From positions 186,001-250,000 of the forward strand of contig CBDFHF010000001.1 in NCBI GenBank assembly GCA_965247565.1: a stretch of DNA of 64,000 nt, in the 5' to 3' direction. Positions 16,141-25,789 of this stretch are shown in pieces (within the stretch, counting starts at the first letter, position 1; each line of letters begins with the position of its first letter). The DNA comes from CBDFHF01 sp965247565 (GTDB taxonomy: Bacteria; Pseudomonadota; Gammaproteobacteria; Methylococcales; Methylomonadaceae). The notes under the pieces were generated by a model. It ran no database searches. It had not been told where the DNA came from and saw only the letters and a list, made by a program, of their open reading frames with translations. The translations under genes were made by a program, and so were the position numbers.

Positions 16141-18618
16141 ATGCATATCAAGAACCTAAAAGACCTACTGCTAGGAAAGAATGAGCCGGCAGAGCATAGC
16201 ACCGAAACTAGACCAGAACCTTCGCTTGCGAGCCCTGAAATTCCGCGCGACGCCTTAATTATCGTGCCAATGCGCAATACCGTATTGTTTCCGCAAAATG
16301 TTTTGCCCATGGCTATCGGACGGGAAATGTCCGTTGTTGCAGTACAACAGGCGGTGCGCTCAGAAAAACCTATCGGCTTGGTCATGCAAAAAAATGATCA
16401 AGATGAAGCTCCAGGACAAAACCAGCTCTATGAGATCGGAACTGTCGCGGAGATTTTACGTTACCTGACGACCCCAGACGGCACTCACCACTTTGTTTGT
16501 CAAGGGCTGCAGCGCTTCCAGATAAAGGCATTTTTACCTGGGTACCCCTTCCTGGTGGCCAGGGTGCAACGTTTTGATGAGACAGATGTGGCTTCCAAAG
16601 ATGTCGAGGCACGAGTCATCTCGCTGAAACAGAAAGCACTGGACGTGTTAATAAATTCCCAACAAGCGCCTGATGAATTGGGCAATGCCATCGGAACGAT
16701 TACCTCAGCTCCCTTATTGACGGATCTGATTGCCAGTTACCTGATCGTAAAATCTGAAGAGAAGCAAGAAATTCTGTCCTTATTAAACATACAAGATCGC
16801 ATTGATAGACTATTGGAATTGCTCAGCTACCGGATTGAAGTATTAAAAATTTCCAATAAAATCAATGAAAAAACCCAAGAAACCATGGGCAAACGCCAAC
16901 GCGAATTCGTGTTGCGGGAGAAAATGAAGGCTATTCAAAAGGAATTAGGGGAAGTGGAAGGCAATTCAGCCGAAATCCAAGAAATCAGCAACAGCATTAC
17001 CGAAGCTAAGATGCCTGAGGACGTTGAGCAACAAGCCCGGAAAGAACTGAGTCGATTGGAACATATCTCGGATGCCAGCGGTGAATACTCGATGATCCGC
17101 AGTTATCTGGATTGGTTGATAGCACTGCCCTGGGCTATTGCTAGTTCTGGTGTTATCGATATTGGCTTGGCCAGGGATACGCTAAATGCCGATCACTATG
17201 GACTGGAAAAAGTCAAACAGCGGATCTTAGAATTCTTGGCCGTGCGCAAGTTAAACCCGGATGGCAAAAGCCCTATCTTATGCTTCGTTGGCCCGCCTGG
17301 TGTTGGTAAAACGTCATTAGGCCGCAGCATTGCCCGGGCCACCGGACGAGAGTTTGTGCGTGTCAGCTTAGGTGGCGTGCATGATGAAGCCGAAATCAGA
17401 GGACATAGGCGCACCTATATCGGCGCGTTGCCGGGTAATATTATCCAGTCTATCCGCAAAGTCGGCATCAATAATCCCGTGTTTATGCTAGACGAGATGG
17501 ATAAGTTAGGTTCAGGCTTTCAAGGTGACCCATCTTCCGCTTTACTGGAAGTATTGGATCCGGAACAAAACTCGACCTTTCGGGATAATTATCTGGCGGT
17601 TGCGTTTGACTTGAGCCATGTTATGTTCATAGGCACCGCTAATATTATTGACAACATACCCAACCCTTTACGTGACCGCATGGAAGTCATCGAATTGACG
17701 GGGTACACTTCCGAAGAAAAAGTGCAGATTGCCAAACGTTATTTGGTGGGCAGGCAATTGGAAAGCTGTGGTTTAAGTGCGGGGCAATGCCAAATCACCG
17801 ACAATGCCATCCAGACTATTATCCACGATTATACCCGGGAAGCTGGTTGCAGGAATTTGGAACGTGAAATCGGGGCGGTATTCCGCCATGTCGCCATGCG
17901 CATTGCTGAAGATTTATCCGTAAACGAGCATATCGATGCTGAACTGATCCCCAGTATATTGGGGGTAAAAAAATTTGATAGCGACGTGGCGATGCGCACT
18001 AGCGTCCCAGGGGTTGCTACCGGATTGGCATGGACGCCGGTCGGCGGAGACATCTTGTTTATTGAAGCCGCTCGCGTCACCGGCACTGGCAAATTGATCC
18101 TGACAGGGCAATTGGGCGAGGTCATGAAAGAAAGCGCCCAAGCGGCCTTGAGCTTGGTCAAATCCCACGCCCATGAACTCGGCTTAAATCCGGAAATATT
18201 TGAAAAGAATGATGTCCACATTCATGTCCCTGCCGGTGCCATTCCTAAAGATGGCCCCAGTGCCGGCGTTGCCATGTTTACGGCCTTATATTCGGCATTC
18301 TCCGAGCGCATTGTGCGCAGTGATGTAGCAATGACCGGCGAAATCAGTTTACGTGGCTTGGTGTTACCGGTCGGCGGGATTAAAGAAAAATTGATAGCCG
18401 CTGCCAGGGCTGGCATAAAAACTATTCTGCTGCCAGCACGTAACCAGCGCGATTATGAAGAAATCCCGGAGGCTGTCAAAAACCAACTCCAGTTTATCTG
18501 GTTGGAAAAGGTGGAAGATGCCTTAAACATTGCTATGGAAAATGTCCAGTACACACAGACAGCAAATCCAGACCTGGAGATAAAATATGAAAAGAACACA
18601 CCAATACCTCAAAGTTAA
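16141..18618 (+). CDS. lon: ATP-dependent protease Lon
   Basis: An 825-residue cytoplasmic AAA protease. The N-terminal substrate domain runs from about 38 to 230 (DALIIVPMRNTVLFPQNVLP) and a coiled region (REFVLREKMKAIQKELGE) lies near 253-270. Walker A is GPPGVGKT at 384-391. The Ser-Lys catalytic dyad lies near 707 (KDGPSAGVAMF) and 750 (GGIKEKLIAAARAG). A ribosome site AAAGGG precedes the ATG. The position between hsp20 and a helical protein, not next to clpX or hupB, suggests an accessory Lon of a stress operon. Its last 32 bases overlap the next gene. Confidence 0.96.
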   Translation: MHIKNLKDLLLGKNEPAEHSTETRPEPSLASPEIPRDALIIVPMRNTVLFPQNVLPMAIGREMSVVAVQQAVRSEKPIGLVMQKNDQDEAPGQNQLYEIGTVAEILRYLTTPDGTHHFVCQGLQRFQIKAFLPGYPFLVARVQRFDETDVASKDVEARVISLKQKALDVLINSQQAPDELGNAIGTITSAPLLTDLIASYLIVKSEEKQEILSLLNIQDRIDRLLELLSYRIEVLKISNKINEKTQETMGKRQREFVLREKMKAIQKELGEVEGNSAEIQEISNSITEAKMPEDVEQQARKELSRLEHISDASGEYSMIRSYLDWLIALPWAIASSGVIDIGLARDTLNADHYGLEKVKQRILEFLAVRKLNPDGKSPILCFVGPPGVGKTSLGRSIARATGREFVRVSLGGVHDEAEIRGHRRTYIGALPGNIIQSIRKVGINNPVFMLDEMDKLGSGFQGDPSSALLEVLDPEQNSTFRDNYLAVAFDLSHVMFIGTANIIDNIPNPLRDRMEVIELTGYTSEEKVQIAKRYLVGRQLESCGLSAGQCQITDNAIQTIIHDYTREAGCRNLEREIGAVFRHVAMRIAEDLSVNEHIDAELIPSILGVKKFDSDVAMRTSVPGVATGLAWTPVGGDILFIEAARVTGTGKLILTGQLGEVMKESAQAALSLVKSHAHELGLNPEIFEKNDVHIHVPAGAIPKDGPSAGVAMFTALYSAFSERIVRSDVAMTGEISLRGLVLPVGGIKEKLIAAARAGIKTILLPARNQRDYEEIPEAVKNQLQFIWLEKVEDALNIAMENVQYTQTANPDLEIKYEKNTPIPQS

Positions 18619-19219
18619 GAATGCTGTCCAACAATCGGTAGCGTCAGGTTCGGAGGTACATCAAAAAATCAAGGAGATTACCTTGAAAGCACTGACTGAA
18701 GGGCATCTGGATATGGAAAATATCAAAAATGTCGCCGAATCGGTTAGCACAGGCATTCAGGAAGGCTTGGGGCAAGAAACCGAGCAGGCCAAAGAGATAT
18801 TCGGCCATGCCGTATCGGCCCTGGATGAAGCTCTGGCGATTGCGGCAGAAGCGTCGAAATTGGCCATAGAAGAGGCCTCATCTCGAGTTAGCGACTATTC
18901 GCATCATGATATTAACCACGCCACCGAAAATTTACAGGGGCTGGAAGCTTTGTTTTTGGATGCACTGGAGAAAGTGGCAAACAGTAACCAGATGTTTGTC
19001 GAAATGGTTGGAGATTTTGTCAGCCATGCCCGAAAAAGTGGAACTGCGGTCGGAAGGCAAACCTTAACCGCTCTACAAGCCCTGAAAGAATTACCGCATT
19101 GGGGCAAAGAATCTGTTGTCTCAAATACGCTGGCGGCAACAATCACCTTAGCCCAAATAGGCAGTGGGTTTTTGTCTGGAATTGCCGAAAGCTTGCAGCC
19201 GCCGCCCCATGAGCATTAA
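18587..19219 (+). CDS. Helical protein of unknown function, overlapping lon
   Basis: A 210-residue, Ala- and Glu-rich protein predicted to be almost all helix (KEIFGHAVSALDEALAIAAEASKLAIEEAS). It has no signal peptide and only one weakly hydrophobic C-terminal stretch (TLAATITLAQIGSGFLSGIAES). Its start lies inside lon with a good ribosome site (GGAGAT), which implies translational coupling. It resembles proteins labelled DUF6781 that accompany stress genes, but I am not certain of that label. Function unknown; an accessory role for Lon or Hsp20 is inference. Confidence 0.7.
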   Translation: MKRTHQYLKVKNAVQQSVASGSEVHQKIKEITLKALTEGHLDMENIKNVAESVSTGIQEGLGQETEQAKEIFGHAVSALDEALAIAAEASKLAIEEASSRVSDYSHHDINHATENLQGLEALFLDALEKVANSNQMFVEMVGDFVSHARKSGTAVGRQTLTALQALKELPHWGKESVVSNTLAATITLAQIGSGFLSGIAESLQPPPHEH

Positions 19220-19254
19220 ATCCAGAAGATAAAAATAATAAATGAGGATAATTG

Positions 19255-19407
19255 ATGAACGTTAACAAGTTTGTTCTCCGCTTGGCTTTTGTAATAACGT
19301 TATTAGCGTTGCACTATATTGTATTTTTTATCCCTTTAGCAGACATCTTTTTAATATATGTGGTGTTTTTCAATCCCAAATGGTTTCGGGACTTTATGGA
19401 AAATTAA
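19255..19407 (+). CDS. 50-residue membrane protein
   Basis: Begins MNVNKFVLRLAFVITLLALH and ends NPKWFRDFMEN, with one long hydrophobic stretch (residues 6-39) that could span the membrane once or as a hairpin. A ribosome site (TGAGGATAA) lies at the right distance. It follows the helical protein by 35 bases and is the last plus-strand gene before the convergent operon. Function unknown; small size lowers certainty. Confidence 0.55.
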   Translation: MNVNKFVLRLAFVITLLALHYIVFFIPLADIFLIYVVFFNPKWFRDFMEN

Positions 19408-19442
19408 ATATCCCACGTTATTACACCCTGTATGCTGATCAA

Positions 19443-19826
19443 TTAGTCGTATTTGATATATTTAAACCGGGGATCATCAGGAGTCCCCGTCAAAGCCCCA
19501 GCTTCTTTGCCAGGCTGCCACATAATGACATCTTCAATTTTATGGGCGAGCTCAAAATCTTTATTGGTGACGCCTTTCGCGGCGTGGTTCATCAATTTGA
19601 CAATGACAAAGGCATAAGAAACAGTCAGGTCAGGATGGTGGAACGCCGCTTCGGCCAAATGGCCAACAGTATTCACCACCATTAAGGTAGATTTCCAACC
19701 GCTGGTTTTGTATTTGCGGCGGATCCAACCATTTTCCAAATACCAATGGGGCAGTTCCTCTATTAAACGGGCTTCAATCTCCACGTCAGTATAGGTATCT
19801 TCATGTGTACGTTCTCTCCAGCCCAT
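19443..19826 (-). CDS. Pterin-4a-carbinolamine dehydratase-like protein
   Basis: A 127-residue protein of the PCD/DCoH family. The family core is clear: GHLAEAAFHHPDLTVSYAFV, then LMNHAAKGVTNKDFELAHKI. The conserved HH-x-D catalytic segment and the later His are present. PCD enzymes dehydrate 4a-hydroxytetrahydropterin; stand-alone copies away from phenylalanine hydroxylase may serve molybdopterin metabolism or regulation. The N- and C-terminal extensions are longer than in the minimal family. It lies 62 bases downstream of acnA, last in the minus-strand operon. Confidence 0.82.
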   Translation of the reverse strand: MGWRERTHEDTYTDVEIEARLIEELPHWYLENGWIRRKYKTSGWKSTLMVVNTVGHLAEAAFHHPDLTVSYAFVIVKLMNHAAKGVTNKDFELAHKIEDVIMWQPGKEAGALTGTPDDPRFKYIKYD

Positions 19827-19888
19827 GGGTATTCCCCTTATGTATATTTAATTATAAAAAACATCGCCACTCCCTACTAGGTCATCGC

Positions 19889-22591
19889 TTAACCGGCTCG
19901 GAGTAAGGTCTTCAATACGGTGCGTAAAATACCGCCATCTCGGTAATATTCAATTTCTATGGGGGTATCGATACGGCACAATGCTTTAAACAATGTGATG
20001 CGACCGTCCTCTGCCATTGCCGAAACTGGAACCGGTTGTTGCGGCGCTAAGGCATTGTTAATCTCAACTGAAAAAGTTTCTGTCCCCTTTAAACCCAAGC
20101 TAGCAGCGGATTCACCAGGGCTAAATTGCAAAGGTAAAATCCCCATGCCTACCAAGTTACTGCGATGAATGCGTTCGTAGCTTTCCGCAATTACTGCTTT
20201 TACCCCTTGTAATGCCGGGCCTTTCGCTGCCCAATCCCGTGAAGAGCCAGACCCATAATCTTTACCGGCAAGAATGCATAATGGGATGCCAGCATGTCGG
20301 TACTTCATGGCCGCATCAAAAAATGACAGCTTGCTGCCATTTGGGTGATAACAGGTCAGGTTGCCTTCAGAACCAGATACCAGTAGATTGTGGATATGGA
20401 TATTGGCAAACGTACCCCGGCACATCAATTGGTCGTTGCCGCGCCGGGAACCATAGCTGTTCCAATTCGCTTTGGAGATGCCGTGTTCCAGAAGATAACT
20501 TGCTGCGGGTGAATCAGGGGCGATTTGGCCGGCTGGCGAAATATGGTCGGTGGTTACGGAATCGCCAAAAAGGGCTAATACCCTCATCCCATAAATGGGA
20601 TTAATGCTTTGCTGGCTAAGATCAAGCCCGTCAAAAAAAGGCGGCGACCTTATATAGGTTGAACCCGTCTGCCATTGATAAAGTTCAGAATTGGTCACGG
20701 CAATCTTCTGCCATAACGAGGTGCCTGAAAATATATTGCTATAGCGCTCCTTAAAGAGTTCTGGGGTTACAAATTGGCTAATGGCTGCATTGATCTCTTC
20801 GGTTGTTGGCCAAATGTCCCGGAGGTAAACCGGATGTCCATCCTGATCGGTGCCCAGCGCTTCCTTGCTGATATCAACTGCGGTCGATCCAGCCAGGGCA
20901 TAAGCTACCACTAAGGGTGGCGATGCCAGATAATTAGTTTTCGTTAATGGGTGCACACGGCCTTCAAAATTCCGGTTTCCAGATACGACCGCCGATACTA
21001 CTAAATCATTATCATTTATGGCTTTAGCAACCGCTGTATCAAGCGGCCCTGAATTGCCAATACAAGTTGTGCAGCCATAACCAACTAAGTAAAAGCCTAA
21101 TTGTTCCAGATACGGCATTAGTCCTGATTGTTTTAAATATTCCGTGACTACGGTAGAACCTGGCGCCAACGAAGTCTTTACATAGTGTTTCACCTTTAAA
21201 CCTTTTGCTACAGCTTTTTTAGCCAAAAGCCCAGCCCCCAACATGACAGAAGGATTGCTGGTATTGGTGCATGAGGTGATGGCGGCAATGACCACAGCGC
21301 CATGTGTCATAGCTTCATCTTCCCCATGTAGTGACACGATAGCATGGCGTTCCAAATCGCTTGCTGACAATCCCATGCCTTTAAATCCTAACGGCGCGGT
21401 CAACATTTGCTGGTAACTGGTGCCAACTTGGCTGAGCGGGATGCGGTCTTGAGGGCGTTTGGGACCAGCCACCGAGGGTTCAATTGTGCTTAAATCAATT
21501 TCCAAGATCTCAGAGAAAATTGGCTCAGGACAATCGTCCGTGCGGAATAATCCCTGAGCTTTGGCATAAGCTTCGACCAAGCCAATCTGCTCGGGACTAC
21601 GGCCAGATAAGCGCAAATACTCAAGGGTTTCGGTGTCAATAGGGAAAAAACTGACCGTTGACCCTTGCTCGGGAGCCATGTTACTGATGGTAGCACGATC
21701 AGGGATACTTAAAGCGGAAAGCCCTCGACCATAGAACTCGACAAATTTACCGACTACGCCAAACTCACGACACAATTCAGTTATCCGTAACACCAAATCC
21801 GTTGCCGTGACCCCTGCTGCAAGTTGCCCGGTCAGTTTTATGCCGATGACATCTGGTACCAACATATAAATGGGTTGGCCCAGCATTGCCGCTTCTGCTT
21901 CTATACCACCTACACCCCAAGCCAATACCCCCAGGCCATTGACCATCGGGGTGTGGGAATCAGTGCCGACACAACTGTCCGGGTAACAACAATTATGCTC
22001 TTTATGCCAAAATACCACCTGTGATAGGTATTCTAAGTTGACTTGATGGACAATACCGGTAGCCGGTGGGACAACTCTAAGATTTTTGAAGGCGGCTTGC
22101 CCCCATTTTAAAAACCCGTATCGCTCAGCATTCCTTTGGAATTCAATGGTTTCATTTTGTGGCAAAGAATTGGCTTTGCCAAAATAATCTACTTGTACAG
22201 AGTGGTCGATAACCAAATCACAAGGTATTAACGGATTGATTTTTTTGGGATCACCGCCGAGTTTTTTCATGGCATCTCGCATAGCCGCCAAATCGACTAA
22301 GGCCGGTACGCCGGTAAAATCCTGTAAGATGACCCGAGCGGGTTTATAGGGTATTTCTTGCCTAGTCGCCTGAGCTTGCCAATGAGCAAGCCCTGACACA
22401 TGCTCTTGGGTAATCACGAAGCCATCGAAATTGCGTAAAACAGATTCCAGCATAATTTTGATGGAGCAAGGTAGACGCGTAAAGTTGGCGCCCTCAACCT
22501 GTTCAAGCGCGGCTAAGGCGAAATAAAAGACCTCTGTTCTCCCGTTTATGGCCAGCTTTCTAACTACGCCAAACGGATCGGCACCAACCAT
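19889..22591 (-). CDS. acnA: Aconitate hydratase A
   Basis: A 900-residue cytosolic aconitase (AcnA/IRP type), isomerising citrate and isocitrate. The iron-sulfur ligands appear as SCTNTSNPSVML and CTTCIGNSGPL. The swivel domain carries GSGSSRDWAAKGPALQGVKAV. Length and order match the family. AcnA types are stress-resistant and moonlight as iron-responsive RNA-binding proteins, which suits this neighbourhood (general family knowledge). The gene lies 35 bases after the membrane-protein gene, in one run with formate dehydrogenase. Confidence 0.95.
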   Translation of the reverse strand: MVGADPFGVVRKLAINGRTEVFYFALAALEQVEGANFTRLPCSIKIMLESVLRNFDGFVITQEHVSGLAHWQAQATRQEIPYKPARVILQDFTGVPALVDLAAMRDAMKKLGGDPKKINPLIPCDLVIDHSVQVDYFGKANSLPQNETIEFQRNAERYGFLKWGQAAFKNLRVVPPATGIVHQVNLEYLSQVVFWHKEHNCCYPDSCVGTDSHTPMVNGLGVLAWGVGGIEAEAAMLGQPIYMLVPDVIGIKLTGQLAAGVTATDLVLRITELCREFGVVGKFVEFYGRGLSALSIPDRATISNMAPEQGSTVSFFPIDTETLEYLRLSGRSPEQIGLVEAYAKAQGLFRTDDCPEPIFSEILEIDLSTIEPSVAGPKRPQDRIPLSQVGTSYQQMLTAPLGFKGMGLSASDLERHAIVSLHGEDEAMTHGAVVIAAITSCTNTSNPSVMLGAGLLAKKAVAKGLKVKHYVKTSLAPGSTVVTEYLKQSGLMPYLEQLGFYLVGYGCTTCIGNSGPLDTAVAKAINDNDLVVSAVVSGNRNFEGRVHPLTKTNYLASPPLVVAYALAGSTAVDISKEALGTDQDGHPVYLRDIWPTTEEINAAISQFVTPELFKERYSNIFSGTSLWQKIAVTNSELYQWQTGSTYIRSPPFFDGLDLSQQSINPIYGMRVLALFGDSVTTDHISPAGQIAPDSPAASYLLEHGISKANWNSYGSRRGNDQLMCRGTFANIHIHNLLVSGSEGNLTCYHPNGSKLSFFDAAMKYRHAGIPLCILAGKDYGSGSSRDWAAKGPALQGVKAVIAESYERIHRSNLVGMGILPLQFSPGESAASLGLKGTETFSVEINNALAPQQPVPVSAMAEDGRITLFKALCRIDTPIEIEYYRDGGILRTVLKTLLRAG

Positions 22592-22626
22592 AGCTACCCC
22601 CCTTTGTTTCTGCTATTGCAAAACAC

Positions 22627-23166
22627 TTATAGCTTTTGCAATTTAGCTAACGGGTTATAAAAACTGGCATCTATAGCCACCAGTTTCGCTTCAGGATGCT
22701 GGCTATCCATCAGTTCTTTGACAATGGCTTCACAATCTTTTTTAGTATAAATCAGAATCAGATAAGCCCCTGCCTCCAGCTCATTGTGGAATAAGGCAAC
22801 TTTTCTGTTTTCTTTAGCAATCCCTGTCAGGCCACCTTCCCAAGCACCAAACAAGATGAAAAAAACAATAACGCCAATATAAGCATTATGAGTCATTTTG
22901 GTACTGAACAGTTTCGTCCAATCTACAAAAAGAGCAACCAAACCCCCAAAAACAATACCTGCAATTGCTCCAATCATGCCGTATCGTAAGGTATCCAACT
23001 GCTCAAGATAATTGCTTGAATGTATTTTATAGCGTTGCAAACCGTTCTCATCTTTGCTTAAAACATGCACAAACCAATGTTTTACACAGTTTTGATGTAA
23101 GTCTTCATTAATTTTACGGGTACTTTCAAGAAATGGCGTGAGGTAATACAGACATTTCATTTTCAT
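22627..23166 (-). CDS. Conserved membrane protein, unknown function
   Basis: A 179-residue protein with two Gly-rich membrane segments (MIGAIAGIVFGGLVALFVDW and GVIVFFILFGAWEGGLTGIA) between soluble ends. The C-terminal part (AGAYLILIYTKKDCEAIVKELM) has a ferredoxin-like beta-alpha pattern. The layout resembles small proteins with a glycine-zipper hairpin and cytoplasmic regulatory ends. It lies between acnA and formate dehydrogenase, with gaps of 35 and 55 bases, so it is likely an operon member. I do not recognise the family. Confidence 0.75.
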   Translation of the reverse strand: MKMKCLYYLTPFLESTRKINEDLHQNCVKHWFVHVLSKDENGLQRYKIHSSNYLEQLDTLRYGMIGAIAGIVFGGLVALFVDWTKLFSTKMTHNAYIGVIVFFILFGAWEGGLTGIAKENRKVALFHNELEAGAYLILIYTKKDCEAIVKELMDSQHPEAKLVAIDASFYNPLAKLQKL

Positions 23167-23221
23167 TCCCCTAACAAATAAAAACAGTTATTTTGAGATC
23201 GCCGGACTATAGGCAATGGGC

Positions 23222-24424
23222 TTAAGTGCTTTTAAACTTTGCTGCTTCCTCTGAACCTTTTGTGGCATTGCCCGCACTATAAGAATGCGCCCCAACTCCG
23301 GCAAGCTTGCCGCCATCAACAATCAGGTATTCATCACGAATTGGTTTGCCGGCAAACCAACATTCCAACACTTCCCGCACCCCGGCAGCATACCGGGCTT
23401 GGGCACTTAAACTGGTCCCCGATATATGCGGGGTCATGCCATGGTGTGGCATCTTTCGCCAAGGATGGTCTTGAGGTGCTGGCTGCGGAAACCAGACATC
23501 CCCGGCATAACCGGCCAATTGTCCAGACTCCAAGGCATTGGCTACGGCATCAGGGTCGCAAATTTTGCCACGGGCAGTATTGATCAAATAAGCACCGCGT
23601 TTCATTTTGGCAATCATGTTTGCGTCAAAAAGATGTTCAGTTTCTGGATGCAGCGGACAGTTAATTGTCACCACATCGCAAACCCGGATCAAAGACTCGA
23701 CATCTGCATGGTAGGTCAAATTCAGCGTTGTCTCTATGGTTGGCGACAAGCGGTAACGGTCTGTGTAATGCAATTTAACAGCAAATGGCTGCAACCGCCG
23801 CAATACCCCAAGGCCGATCCGGCCAGCGGCTACCGTACCCACCGCCATACCTTCTAAATCATAAGAACGTGAAACACAATCGGCAATATTCCATCCACCC
23901 TTGATCACCCATTGATAGGAAGGGATATAATTCCGCACCAAGCTAAGGATCATCATCACCACATGCTCAGCCACACTTATGCTATTGCAATAAGTGATTT
24001 CCGCCACGGTAATACCACGCTCAATTGCGGCCTGTAAATCTACATGGTCAGAGCCTATCCCTGCGGTCAGTGCCAATTTTAATTTAGGGGCTTTGGCTAT
24101 TCTGGCTGCAGTTAAATAGGCTGGCCAAAAAGGTTGTGAGATGACGATGTCAGCATCCGGCAATTCGTTTTCAAATTGGCAGTCTGGGCCATCTTTATCA
24201 GCGGTAATAACCAGGGTATGTCCCTGAGATTCAAGGAACCTACGTAAACCAAGTTCTCCAGAGACGCTGCCTAACAAATGCCCCGGTATAAAGTCTATGC
24301 CGTTGGGCGTTGGGGCCAATTGCCCGTCAGGATAAGCTGTGATTTTAGGAATGGCATCTCGGGCATAAAACCGTGGATAGCCGTCTATAGGGTCGTCATA
24401 CAAGACACAGACAATCTTAGCCAT
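23222..24424 (-). CDS. fdh: NAD-dependent formate dehydrogenase
   Basis: A 400-residue single-subunit enzyme oxidising formate to CO2 with NAD+, very similar to the enzymes of Pseudomonas sp. 101 and Mycolicibacterium vaccae. Catalytic Asn near 147 (ITYCNSISVAEHV), Arg near 285 (NTARGKICD) and His near 333 (TPHISG) are present. The NAD motif is GTVAAGRIG near 196, followed by an acidic Asp in HYTDRYR. The start at 24424 has a strong ribosome site (AAGGAGAG). In a methylotroph it would be the last NADH-producing step of C1 oxidation. Confidence 0.96.
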   Translation of the reverse strand: MAKIVCVLYDDPIDGYPRFYARDAIPKITAYPDGQLAPTPNGIDFIPGHLLGSVSGELGLRRFLESQGHTLVITADKDGPDCQFENELPDADIVISQPFWPAYLTAARIAKAPKLKLALTAGIGSDHVDLQAAIERGITVAEITYCNSISVAEHVVMMILSLVRNYIPSYQWVIKGGWNIADCVSRSYDLEGMAVGTVAAGRIGLGVLRRLQPFAVKLHYTDRYRLSPTIETTLNLTYHADVESLIRVCDVVTINCPLHPETEHLFDANMIAKMKRGAYLINTARGKICDPDAVANALESGQLAGYAGDVWFPQPAPQDHPWRKMPHHGMTPHISGTSLSAQARYAAGVREVLECWFAGKPIRDEYLIVDGGKLAGVGAHSYSAGNATKGSEEAAKFKST

Positions 24425-24554
24425 TGTTCTCTCCTTATCAGGAATTGAAAAGGGACCGAAAAGCCTAAGGCCCATCGCCAAAAAGCAGGATAGTGGTGGC
24501 TAATATAAAAGACTAGGATAATAAAACAATTCGTATAACTACTTACCGCTCTCG

Positions 24555-24926
24555 TTAGAGCAAGCCCCTTTTACGTAAACGCTTAGCAACCTGCCGATGA
24601 TACATCTTAGCCAATAATGGCCTAAGTAACGGCAACTGAATAAACCAAGCCACGGGCTTTAAAATCGGTATTTTTTTCATTAACAGGATATAAGCGTCCA
24701 ATTCTGAAACAATGAGGCCGCTTTCGTCTTTAATATGCAATTCCGTCAAGGCTTTTTGGGGATCGATCCCTTCTTGTAGTAATCGGCTCTCCTGACCAGT
24801 AATATCAAACCAACAAACCTGCTCTCCCAAATCATCAGAGAGCTGCTCATATCGTTGCTTGTCGCGTCTGCATTTTGGGCAAGCCCCATCGTAGTAAACG
24901 GTCAACTTGCCGGAATTATTAGCCAT
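24555..24926 (-). CDS. DCC-family thiol-disulfide protein (DUF393)
   Basis: A 123-residue thioredoxin-like protein with the family's CxxC motif in YYDGACPKCRRDKQRY, followed by VCWFDITGQ. The C-terminal helices (PVAWFIQLPLLRPLLAKMYHR) fit the family and may touch the membrane. I chose the ATG at 24926 because homology begins there, though no clear ribosome site is seen; an in-frame start exists 33 codons upstream. Redox repair in the stress operon is a reasonable guess. It lies 130 bases upstream of formate dehydrogenase. Confidence 0.8.
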   Translation of the reverse strand: MANNSGKLTVYYDGACPKCRRDKQRYEQLSDDLGEQVCWFDITGQESRLLQEGIDPQKALTELHIKDESGLIVSELDAYILLMKKIPILKPVAWFIQLPLLRPLLAKMYHRQVAKRLRKRGLL

Positions 24927-25166
24927 TGTGCGGTTTCGTTTTTTGAATGATGTTATGGAATTCAGGAGGAATGTTGGATAAGCGGTGCTTCGTATCGTAG
25001 ATACGTTACTAACGTATCTGTTCATGATTAACTCTTATCCCAGAACCGCATCGGCACTAAGCAATACCTCTGAAATTAACCTCAGCTTTAGTTACTTGAA
25101 GGTTATTTCAACCTACCTGCCACTGACGCCGATAGCGCCGATCAACACCCTGTCTTCGTCAACAAT

Positions 25167-25592
25167 TTACTGATTAGTAGGGACCGGAAATCCAGTAATT
25201 AAAGCATCCCACTTGCCAACGAATTGCTTATGCTTTGAAATTCTTCTGCGCCGTTGCTTTTGCAAACTGGTTTTCATCACTTCCTTTCTGCTGTAATTTT
25301 TGCAGGTATTAGATGCTATCGTGGATGATCTGTTTAAAGCGCTCTCACGCATTCGGCTCATCCAATCGAGCGCTGCTTGCGCCTCGTGCCTATAGACAAA
25401 CGGACCATGAAACGCAGCGTGATCATCAAATCGCCTTACTCGAACATGCTCAGGCCAGTTCACCACATAATAGCCGGGATCCAAGGGCTGACCGTGTGCG
25501 GTGATATACTTTCGCTGATAACACTCGGCATCAAACAACCAGAAATTTTTGGTGACTGTGACCACCTCGAAGATATCGTAATCTGCATCCAT
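25167..25592 (-). CDS. Uncharacterised 141-residue protein
   Basis: The first 80 residues look like a compact domain (NFWLFDAECYQRKYITAHGQ, then YYVVNWPEHVRVRRFDDHAAFHGPFVYRHEAQAAL). The second part is very basic and low in structure (KTSLQKQRRRRISKHKQ). It is the most upstream minus-strand gene of the formate dehydrogenase/acnA run, and the palindrome at 25790 lies about 200 bases before its start. No family recognised. Confidence 0.55.
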   Translation of the reverse strand: MDADYDIFEVVTVTKNFWLFDAECYQRKYITAHGQPLDPGYYVVNWPEHVRVRRFDDHAAFHGPFVYRHEAQAALDWMSRMRESALNRSSTIASNTCKNYSRKEVMKTSLQKQRRRRISKHKQFVGKWDALITGFPVPTNQ

Positions 25593-25789
25593 TGAATTGT
25601 ACCTGGTTTAAGTTGCATAAAATAAACTCCAGTAGCGCCGATTGAGAAAAATCTTTGCTATTGAAAAAAAGGGCGAGTTCAAACCTAGGAGGCATAGGTG
25701 CCGACTATTACATTTAACTGTTCGACTGCTGAACCGCCCTGGGGTGAATTAAAACGTATGTTAGTACTAAATTAAATACGCGAGAGTGC

